From Kiritimatiellia bacterium (GTDB taxonomy: Bacteria; Verrucomicrobiota; Kiritimatiellia; JAAZAB01), in NCBI GenBank assembly GCA_018400335.1, contig JAGYMT010000106.1, forward strand, positions 1 to 6,552: DNA of 6,552 nucleotides. Direction: 5' to 3'. The position numbers were made by a program, and so were the translations under genes. Position 1 is the first letter of the stretch. Each line of letters begins with the position of its first letter. Shown here piece after piece: positions 1-5,358 of this stretch. A model generated the notes under the pieces. That model made no database searches and had not been told where the DNA came from. It saw only the letters and a program-made list of their open reading frames with translations.

Positions 1-2
1 TG

Positions 3-242
3 GCCGGGATCAGCGCGCGAACCGGGCGCAGCGGCACGCAACGGCTGTTCTTCCTGCTCAATCCCGGCGGGGACAAGACGGTCACCGTCCATCCCGCTGA
101 AAAAGGAAAGTCGCCCGTGCGCGAGTGGGTCACCGGGAAAACGCTGGCGCGCCAGGCCGACGGCGGCGTCCGCGTTCAATTGTCCGGGCCCGACCACCGC
201 GTACTCGAATGGCGGGCGGCTCCGCCGGCCGGAAAGAAATAA
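3..242 (+). CDS. C-terminal fragment of a glycosidase-associated beta-domain protein (5' end outside window)
   Basis: The frame is open from the window edge to TAA at 240-242, giving 79 residues. The visible part starts AGISARTG, has the strand-like pieces RLFFLLNPGG and KTVTVHP, then VREWVTGK and VRVQLSGPDH, and ends VLEWRAAPPAGKK. This pattern of a hydrophobic strand with N-P, a statement about the 'tag' (VREWVTGK) and a last strand ending in VLEW is typical of the small C-terminal beta-sandwich of bacterial glycoside hydrolases and beta-galactosidase-like proteins. The large gene at 1876-5115 ends in a similarly arranged domain (STVITVVNL to ADVVVLEH). The catalytic part lies outside the window, so the substrate cannot be named. 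The start of the next gene is 2 nt downstream, suggesting an operon and translational coupling. The high GC matches the central part of the window. Confidence 0.75.
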   Translation, partial: AGISARTGRSGTQRLFFLLNPGGDKTVTVHPAEKGKSPVREWVTGKTLARQADGGVRVQLSGPDHRVLEWRAAPPAGKK

Positions 243-244
243 GC

Positions 245-337
245 ATGACCGCCACCGCGCCAACCCCGCGCGCTCGACTGAGTGCCGTGTTCGCCGGCCG
301 CCTGCCTGACCGCGTGCCGTTCTTCCCCACGAATTGA
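245..337 (+). pseudogene. Truncated N-terminus of a uroporphyrinogen decarboxylase-like (URO-D family) protein
   Basis: ATG at 245 follows the upstream stop by 2 nt and has a GGAAAG Shine-Dalgarno-like sequence (231-236) inside the end of the preceding gene. Only 30 residues are encoded before TGA at 335-337. Residues 9-27 contain RARLSAVFAGRLPDRVPFFP, which matches the usual opening of URO-D/MtaA-type proteins (R-L-x-A-x-x-G-x-x-P-D-R-V-P). Family members are normally about 330-400 residues: heme-pathway decarboxylases, or corrinoid/methyl-transfer enzymes. Similarity stops after PFFPT; the next bases are AT-rich and unlike the gene. So this is either the intact start of a real gene cut by a chimeric join, or a gene broken by rearrangement. 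The exact function within the family cannot be decided from the first 30 residues. Alternative: a chance short frame, but the motif match makes that less likely. Confidence 0.55.
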
Positions 338-343
338 ATTGAT

Positions 344-376
344 CCTATAAGGAGCAGTTCAACTGCTCTTTTTAGG
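344..376. terminator. Imperfect inverted repeat with T-run; possible terminator between convergent genes
   Basis: The two 16-nt arms (344-359 and 361-376) around C360 match at 14 of 16 positions; one of the two exceptions is a G-T wobble on the + strand. The inner core GAGCAG/CTGCTC is perfect. On the + strand the right arm runs into TTTTT (369-373), as in a Rho-independent terminator. Read from the - strand the T-run is poor. The stop codon of the propeller gene (359-361 on -) sits at the apex. It lies just where a convergent pair would need a terminator. However, it also lies within about 10-25 nt of the point where the URO-D-like gene breaks off, so it could equally be the fold-back sequence at which a chimeric join formed. 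Confidence 0.5.
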
Positions 377-1849
377 TTCATATCCGCTCGCTTCCTTCCG
401 CTTCCATATCCGGAAACTATACAGGTTGGCATCCTTCATCGCAACACGCAGCCGCACCGGATGGCCGACCAGGCGACCGACGTCCGCGCCCTGCTTCCAG
501 GCGACGATGCGCTCGATCTCGTCGCCGATGATCTCGGGACATTCCGCCAGGGTGAAGCCGGGAATCGGAACGCCGGCCGCGTCCTGGATTTCCACGCGCA
601 CGAACCCGGGCGCCCCGGTGCGGTAGTTGATTTCCAACTTGTTCCCGGAAAAGACAAAGAGCCGGGTGACCAGCTCGCCGCCGGCCCAGGGAGCCGTGAC
701 CGAGGCGAATCCGTCGGTGCGCAACAGCATCCGCTCGATGTGCCAGGTGTTCTGCACATAATGGCGGGTCACGAAAAACATGATCTTGTCCGATCCGCAA
801 GGATGGATGCCGGTCAGCGGATAGTTGGTGCGGGTGCCCCAGTTTTGCGCGCCCGGACCTGGATGGACAAAGGACTCCATGAAGGCGCGGTCATATTGGG
901 TCGTCCCCGCGCGACTGGTCAGTAGCACGCCGTCCGCGCAGTCCTTGCCGTAAAATCCGCCCTGGATGGTCTTCAGCCCGATGGATCGGGCCTGCTCGTC
1001 CGTGATGACGCGCCGGCCCTCCATGAACCGGGCCGCCAGCGCGATATAAAGCTGGGGGGCTCGGAAATAGGGCTGGGTGTTGTTGACGTAGAACTGCTCG
1101 CGCGGCGAGTCGCCGTAGTCCATGAGGACGGAGTCCGACCAGTCGGCCAAATCTTTCGACGTGGCCCGCGCCATGGTGCGGCGGCGCACGCCGTCCACCG
1201 TGTCGCAGCAGCGGTAGTAGAGCACGTACTGGTGTTCCGTTTCGCTCCAGAACAGGGTGTTGCCGCCGTCGAACGCGTTGTCCAGCGAACTGACGAACCG
1301 GGAGCGGTCCGGATCCCGCCGGAAGCGGAAGCCGTCCTCGGAAACCCACACCACCATCCGTTTCGGCCCGCCGGGATCGCGCATGGCGGTGTGTTTCTCG
1401 CCGCTGACCGGCTCGCTGGTGATCCCCTTGATCCGTTCCGAATCCGGCACACCGGGACGCGTGTCCACCCAGGGCGCGAACGGGAACGACAGCTCGGCTT
1501 GCCCGGTGTCGGCCACAATGATGTTGTTGTCCTCCCGGCCGGGGTTGCGAAAGAGATTCAGCGCCGGCTTGGTCCAGGAGGCGCCGCCGTCCTCGCTGAC
1601 CGCCACGCAGCCCACGCCGTTCCCGTCGTCTTCAAGGTCGGCCCAGCCCCGGTAATACATCAGGAATCGGCCGCCCTGGCGGATCACGGACATGCCGAAA
1701 TTGGCGGGTCCCTCCCACGGGCGGTCGATCCGGATGGCGGCGCCCGCGGAAACCGGCTCGTGAAGGGTCAGCCGGGCGTTCTCCAACCGGTCGATGAGCC
1801 GATAGTCAACGAACAGCTCGCGCGTGTCCCCGATATCAATCGATTTCAT
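359..1849 (-). CDS. Beta-propeller glycosidase-like protein (sialidase/GH32-GH43-like fold), cytoplasmic
   Basis: The frame encodes 496 residues from ATG at 1849 to TGA at 359-361. There is no signal peptide (MKSIDIGDTRELFVDYRLID), so it is probably cytoplasmic. The N-terminal phrase ELFVDYRLIDR followed by LTLHEPV (residues 11-33) is characteristic of a large, mostly unnamed family common in Planctomycetota and Verrucomicrobiota. Propeller-type repeats are visible: RFLMYYRG (61-68), an Asp-box-like SEDGGASW (85-92), a degenerate one at SEDGFRF (170-176), NTLFWSETEHQYVLYYR (197-213), and YFRAPQLYIALAARF (261-275). Residues 391-482 form the conserved C-terminal beta-sandwich (GGELVTRLFVFSG, RVEIQDAAGVPIPGF, GHPVRLRVAMKDANLYSFR). 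The family usually ends near SFRxW, so the last 14 residues are an extra tail running into the inverted repeat. I cannot assign catalytic residues or a substrate. It follows the large secreted protein by 26 nt in the same direction, a likely operon. The start has only a weak GGAAAA ribosome site, which suggests coupling to upstream translation. Confidence 0.88.
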   Translation of the reverse strand: MKSIDIGDTRELFVDYRLIDRLENARLTLHEPVSAGAAIRIDRPWEGPANFGMSVIRQGGRFLMYYRGWADLEDDGNGVGCVAVSEDGGASWTKPALNLFRNPGREDNNIIVADTGQAELSFPFAPWVDTRPGVPDSERIKGITSEPVSGEKHTAMRDPGGPKRMVVWVSEDGFRFRRDPDRSRFVSSLDNAFDGGNTLFWSETEHQYVLYYRCCDTVDGVRRRTMARATSKDLADWSDSVLMDYGDSPREQFYVNNTQPYFRAPQLYIALAARFMEGRRVITDEQARSIGLKTIQGGFYGKDCADGVLLTSRAGTTQYDRAFMESFVHPGPGAQNWGTRTNYPLTGIHPCGSDKIMFFVTRHYVQNTWHIERMLLRTDGFASVTAPWAGGELVTRLFVFSGNKLEINYRTGAPGFVRVEIQDAAGVPIPGFTLAECPEIIGDEIERIVAWKQGADVGRLVGHPVRLRVAMKDANLYSFRIWKRKEASGYEPKKSS

Positions 1850-1875
1850 TCGTTTTCCGTTTACCCGGTCCTGGC

Positions 1876-4800
1876 TCAGTGTTCAAGCACCACCACATCC
1901 GCCGGGCCGAGGGAGGGCAGTTCCACCACCGCAACGCCGTTGTCGATACCTTTGAGCAGCTTGCCCTTGGAATGGAAACACGACCAGGCGCGCGTGACCG
2001 GCTTACCGCCGCTCACGCGCAGCACAACGTCCTTTAACACGCCTTTCGTATCGAACGCCAGGTTCACCACGGTGATGACCGTTGACCTGTCCGATTTCAG
2101 CCGGCTCGTGATCACGCCGTCCTGGTTGACCGCCACATCGGGAACGACTCCCGCGGTCCGAAACGGCGCCCGAATGACCGAGGATGCGACCGGGTTCCAA
2201 TCCTGCCACTCGGTCATGTGCGCCGCCGTATTCGGGCCGCCCTTGCCCTGCGGCAGTACCGGCAGCGCCGCCTTGACCCAGGTCTGCCCGGGCAGCGTGC
2301 CGATGTAATACGCCCGGCCATCGCCGACCTTGTTGGCAATAAAAGCCGGCTTGCCGTCGCCATACCGCGCCAGCACCTGGGCGTTCGTAGCGACCTCGAA
2401 CTGCTCCCGGCTGCAATAGGCCGGGAATGACATCCCGTCCTTCAGCCTCACCTCGTCAAGCGCCTTCACGAACAGCAGTTCCAACCGGGCGCGCAAAGGG
2501 CCCTTGTAGCGTTCGTCGGACAAGGCCTTCCCGCGCCCCAACACCTCATCGAGCTCGGTCAACGGCGCGTCGAATTCATCTTTGCGCGCCGCTCCCGCCG
2601 TGGCGAACACCGTGCCGCCGGCCTGGACCCACTCTTTGACCGCCGCCGCCGCCGTGCGTTCGAGATTCTGGCCGCAAACATACAAGACCGAATAGTTTTT
2701 CAGCAGCCCATCGGCACAATCTTTTTCCGTGATGTGATCAACCCGGTGCCCGGCATAGCGCAGGGCATACCAGATGGCCTTGCGCTCCTCCTGCGACACA
2801 TTGCTGGCCACGCTGCCGGGCTTGACCGCGCCCTGCCCCTTGCCCTCGGTCTCCCACACGTCACTCGCTTCGCTGAGCAGCATCGCGATCCGGGCCGGTT
2901 CGGCGCGAGCCGGCAGCAGGTGGTCCTCCAGCAGGCCCGCCATGCCGGAAATCGTCCGGATCGCCTTGAACATCGGCATTCCGCCGCGATAAGCAATGTA
3001 GTTTTCCGTGAACCACATATCGGGCCCCACGCAGAAGAAATTCAGGTCCTTGACGTTCTGGCCCCATTGCAGCACGGCGTTCTGGAGCAGTTGTTCCGGA
3101 TTGTTCCCCGGCCAGTGCGGCATGCAGTAGAACTTGATCGGCGTGTCGTGGTAGCTCGCGCCCTTGCGCAGGTAGGCGGCTTGGAATTCAGCCACCAGGC
3201 GCGAAGCCTCCGGCTGGCAGTAGGTGTAATCCTGGCTCCAGGCCAACGACATCGCTTTTCCTTTGAACGCTTCGATGAACGAGCCCTGGTTCATCCAGTA
3301 GAACGGGTGCATGCCGCCCAGATTGGCCGTCGAGTGGATCTCTGGCCCGAGTTCGGCCTTCACCGTCCGGGTCTTTTCGGCGAGGATGGCAATCCCCTGC
3401 TCGGCGCGGAATTGCCCGCTGTACCAATAAAGCTTCTTGAGTCCCTCCAGGCTGCCGGCGTCACCCTTCTTCTCCTCGGGCAACACGCCGATCTGAACGG
3501 CCACGTCGCTCGAAAGGGAGGCCAGCAGCTTCACCTGGTCCCAGCCCGCCAGCCCGAGACTTTGCGGCGTCTCGCCCGCCTGGCGGACAAACGCGCGAAA
3601 CGCCTCTACCTTGTTCGTGTCGTTCACGTCAATGGCCGGCAGCCGGATTTCGTCGCCAAAGGAGAGCGCGTAGGTCTCCTTTTCCAGCTTCTGTTTTCGG
3701 ACGTAATCCGCAATGGCGGGAATGTCATGCGCATATTCGAACACCACGAACCGTTCGACCGACTTGCCGCGACCGACCCCGCCGGTGTTCAGGCCCAGCG
3801 CTTCACGGAACCTCTTCTGCGTGTCCAAAGAACCGGCATCGGGATCGCTTGCCACGGGCACGCACGTCTGGCCGAACAGCCGCAGCTTCTTCGGCCAAGG
3901 CCCCAGCCGCGCCTCCTGGTTGAGATCGCGGATCAGCTCGGCGAATATCTCGGCGGTCTTCTTGGTGTTGGCCACACCTTGCGGTCGGTGCAGATCGGGC
4001 TGGACCAGCACGGCAAGCGCCGGCTTTCCGGGTTCGAGCTTGAACGACTTGACGATCTTTCCCTCGTCCGGCTCCAGCGCGATGTCCACGGCGAACGGCA
4101 GGCTTCCCCCCTCTATCGCCAGATGGTATTGTCTAGCGCTAAGAACTTTTGCGCCGGGGGCATAGGCGAGCATCGAAAAGGGCGAGGTGCTCTCGGTGTT
4201 CATGGTGGGCCCCAGGTCGTGCCACGGACTCGCGGCGCCGGGGGCGATCGCATTGGTCAACTTGCCGCTGACGACCCAGTTTGGACGACGATGGTTCTGA
4301 TGGCTCCAGGCGATCGCGATGGGCGCTTTCGCGCCCTCGGGATTGCGGAACCGGAAATAGACGTGGTTGGCCCGCTTCAGCTCGTCCAACAGAGGATAGC
4401 GCCCAAACCGCGGCGTCGAAACGTCCGACAAGTCGGACGTGATCAGGATGGCGTCCACGGAACGGGCGCCGGCAGGTTCCGGATTCTTCGTCTTGGATAG
4501 GGTCAGCCGGTAGCGGCCTTTTGCGAGCGTCACCGGGTATCCCTCCGCCGCATCATGGTCGATCCCCCAGCTCCAATAGAGATCGCCCGCGGTCAAGTCT
4601 TTATACTTGAAGGAGAAATGCTTGGCCGACTCTCGCAGGCCGTAGGTTTTCTCGAATACCGGGGCTTTCGCGTTAAGCGACTCGATCCGGACGCCGAACG
4701 CATAGTTGAAGAACGGCGGGCATTCGTATTTCACCCACACTTTGTAGGTTCCGTTGGACGGGACTTCGAACTCGGCCGTCATCTCGGCCGGATTGTTCCC

Positions 4801-5115
4801 GGCATCGGTCATCGCCGTCCGCAGCCGGCTGGCCCACACCCCGCCGAAGATCATGTTCTGATACAGGTCCTCGCCCCACCGGCCCACCTGCCAGCCCGGA
4901 CCCGGCCCGAACTGGTCCTGGGCCACGCCTTGCATGTCCTCGCACTCGATGACGATGCGCGTGGGCTCGGGCGGAACGGGCTCGACCGCCGGAGCCGCCC
5001 GCGCCGCCGGAACCTGGCCCATCGCGATTCCCGCCACCACCGCCGCCAGAACCATCCGTCCGCTTGAATAACGTTTCCTCATCGCCTTTTCTCCCTTGTA
5101 ATAACGTTTCCTCAT
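1876..5115 (-). CDS. Large secreted glycosidase-like protein with beta-galactosidase trimerization-type domain
   Basis: The frame gives 1079 residues from ATG at 5115, or 1068 from a second in-frame ATG at 5082; both ATGs have the same GGGAG site 8 nt upstream. Numbering from 5115: residues 12-40 form a clear signal peptide (RKRYSSGR, hydrophobic MVLAAVVAGIAMG, cleavage near PAARA/AP). Residues about 52-228 look like a carbohydrate-binding beta-sandwich (IVIECEDM, GGVWASR, GTYKVWVKYECP, YWSWG, VDAILITSD). Residues about 410-735 look like a TIM-barrel-type core, with FGDEI (486-490), NLGGMHPFYW (598-607) and LAWSQDYTYCQP (624-635). Residues about 740-860 resemble the GATase-like beta-galactosidase trimerization domain (WYALRYAGHRVD, VLYVCGQNL, WVQAGGTVFATAGAA). 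The C-terminus (about 1000-1079) is a small beta domain ending DVVVLEH. E489 is a candidate catalytic acid, by inference only. The role is probably extracytoplasmic glycoside breakdown. The inner start gives the more usual signal peptide n-region and is probably ancestral. The frame stays open upstream of 5115 by chance. Confidence 0.85.
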   Translation of the reverse strand: MRKRYYKGEKAMRKRYSSGRMVLAAVVAGIAMGQVPAARAAPAVEPVPPEPTRIVIECEDMQGVAQDQFGPGPGWQVGRWGEDLYQNMIFGGVWASRLRTAMTDAGNNPAEMTAEFEVPSNGTYKVWVKYECPPFFNYAFGVRIESLNAKAPVFEKTYGLRESAKHFSFKYKDLTAGDLYWSWGIDHDAAEGYPVTLAKGRYRLTLSKTKNPEPAGARSVDAILITSDLSDVSTPRFGRYPLLDELKRANHVYFRFRNPEGAKAPIAIAWSHQNHRRPNWVVSGKLTNAIAPGAASPWHDLGPTMNTESTSPFSMLAYAPGAKVLSARQYHLAIEGGSLPFAVDIALEPDEGKIVKSFKLEPGKPALAVLVQPDLHRPQGVANTKKTAEIFAELIRDLNQEARLGPWPKKLRLFGQTCVPVASDPDAGSLDTQKRFREALGLNTGGVGRGKSVERFVVFEYAHDIPAIADYVRKQKLEKETYALSFGDEIRLPAIDVNDTNKVEAFRAFVRQAGETPQSLGLAGWDQVKLLASLSSDVAVQIGVLPEEKKGDAGSLEGLKKLYWYSGQFRAEQGIAILAEKTRTVKAELGPEIHSTANLGGMHPFYWMNQGSFIEAFKGKAMSLAWSQDYTYCQPEASRLVAEFQAAYLRKGASYHDTPIKFYCMPHWPGNNPEQLLQNAVLQWGQNVKDLNFFCVGPDMWFTENYIAYRGGMPMFKAIRTISGMAGLLEDHLLPARAEPARIAMLLSEASDVWETEGKGQGAVKPGSVASNVSQEERKAIWYALRYAGHRVDHITEKDCADGLLKNYSVLYVCGQNLERTAAAAVKEWVQAGGTVFATAGAARKDEFDAPLTELDEVLGRGKALSDERYKGPLRARLELLFVKALDEVRLKDGMSFPAYCSREQFEVATNAQVLARYGDGKPAFIANKVGDGRAYYIGTLPGQTWVKAALPVLPQGKGGPNTAAHMTEWQDWNPVASSVIRAPFRTAGVVPDVAVNQDGVITSRLKSDRSTVITVVNLAFDTKGVLKDVVLRVSGGKPVTRAWSCFHSKGKLLKGIDNGVAVVELPSLGPADVVVLEH
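5091..5097 (-). promoter_or_regulatory. Inner Shine-Dalgarno copy for the ATG at 5082
   Basis: AAGGGAG at 5097-5091 on the - strand, 8 nt before ATG at 5082. It lies inside the coding sequence of the longer form, encoding part of YKGEK. The signal peptide starting here (MRKRYSSGR then a 13-residue hydrophobic core) is of ordinary length, which is why this is the more likely original start. Confidence 0.7.
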
Positions 5116-5123
5116 CGCCTTTT

Positions 5124-5130
5124 CTCCCTT
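5124..5130 (-). promoter_or_regulatory. Outer Shine-Dalgarno copy for the ATG at 5115
   Basis: On the - strand AAGGGAG lies at 5130-5124, 8 nt before ATG at 5115. It is identical in sequence and spacing to the inner copy, so strength alone does not decide the start. A scanning-free ribosome could use either; the outer one is reached first on the transcript. Confidence 0.7.
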
Positions 5131-5188
5131 GTAACTACTCAGCGAGGTAGCCCCACTATGAGGCCGCCTGTAAACACAGCATAGATTA

Positions 5189-5197
5189 CCCCCCCCC
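5189..5197. repeat. Homopolymer run of nine C (nine G on the coding strand)
   Basis: Nine consecutive C, then T and CCC, 74 nt upstream of the outer ATG of the large gene. Runs of this length slip easily in replication and in sequencing. The run falls in the leader, outside the supported genes, but inside the small hydrophobic frame at 5139-5249, so its exact length decides whether that frame is open. Confidence 0.9.
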
Positions 5198-5261
5198 TCC
5201 CGATTGCAATAGGAAAAAAGATAAAAATTGTGTTTTGGGCTGGACTCATCGGGGTGTTTTC

Positions 5262-5271
5262 GGTAATTACC
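5262..5271. other. Perfect 10-bp palindrome GGTAATTACC, possible operator
   Basis: GGTAATTACC equals its own reverse complement and sits in the leader between the hairpin and the A/T-rich block, 147 nt upstream of the outer start. Palindromes this size are common binding sites for dimeric regulators, but one of this length can also occur by chance, and no matching regulator gene is in the window. Confidence 0.3.
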
Positions 5272-5297
5272 TATTTTACTATGATGATCGTACCTGC

Positions 5298-5316
5298 GGT
5301 TCGTTTGTAGCGAACC
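5298..5316. other. Hairpin in the leader (GGTTCG-7 nt-CGAACC)
   Basis: Perfect 6-bp arms at 5298-5303 and 5311-5316 with a 7-nt loop. The stem can be extended by TGC (5295-5297) pairing with GCA (5318-5320) across one bulged A. No T-run follows on either strand, so it is not an ordinary Rho-independent terminator. It might be an operator or an RNA structure in the leader; no family is recognised. Confidence 0.45.
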
Positions 5317-5358
5317 AGCACAAATCCGGATCCCCCATTGCCGCCCGCCTTGCCTGCC

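Larger units (their letters stand above)
5067..5134. repeat. 33-bp tandem duplication carrying the ribosome-binding site and start codon
   Basis: Positions 5067-5101 are identical to 5100-5134, giving two perfect 33-bp copies plus 2 bp. Each copy holds, on the - strand, the GGGAG ribosome site, the ATG and the codons MRKRY. Because 33 is a multiple of three, the copies are in frame and the protein sequence reads YKGEKAMRKRY twice before SSGRMVLAA. The perfect identity suggests a recent event (replication slippage) or an assembly or amplification artefact. Confidence 0.95.
5135..5358. other. Leader/intergenic stretch upstream of the large secreted gene
   Basis: About 220 nt without a gene I can support, intermediate in base composition between its flanks. 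Reading toward the gene on the - strand it contains a hairpin (5298-5316), a perfect 10-bp palindrome (5262-5271), an A/T-rich block (about 5211-5240), a run of nine G (5197-5189) and a 36-codon hydrophobic frame (5249-5139). Any promoter of the two-gene operon should lie here. I found no convincing -35/-10 pair; the nearest candidates (TTGCAA at about 5208-5203 with a poor -10) are weak. The right limit is set by the composition change at about 5359. Confidence 0.6.

Noticed and set aside
1232..2308. A 358-codon + strand frame spanning the gap between the propeller and the large gene.
   Set aside because: It overlaps both well-supported - strand genes and has no family likeness or credible ribosome site.
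2734..4500. A 588-codon open frame on the + strand opposite the large gene.
   Set aside because: It is a mirror frame typical of GC-rich coding DNA. The protein is rich in Arg, Leu and His without recognisable domains, while the opposite strand has clear domains, a signal peptide and a ribosome site.
5067..5134. A CRISPR array or iteron cluster.
   Set aside because: There are only two copies, directly abutting with no spacers, and they overlap a start codon in frame; this is a simple tandem duplication.
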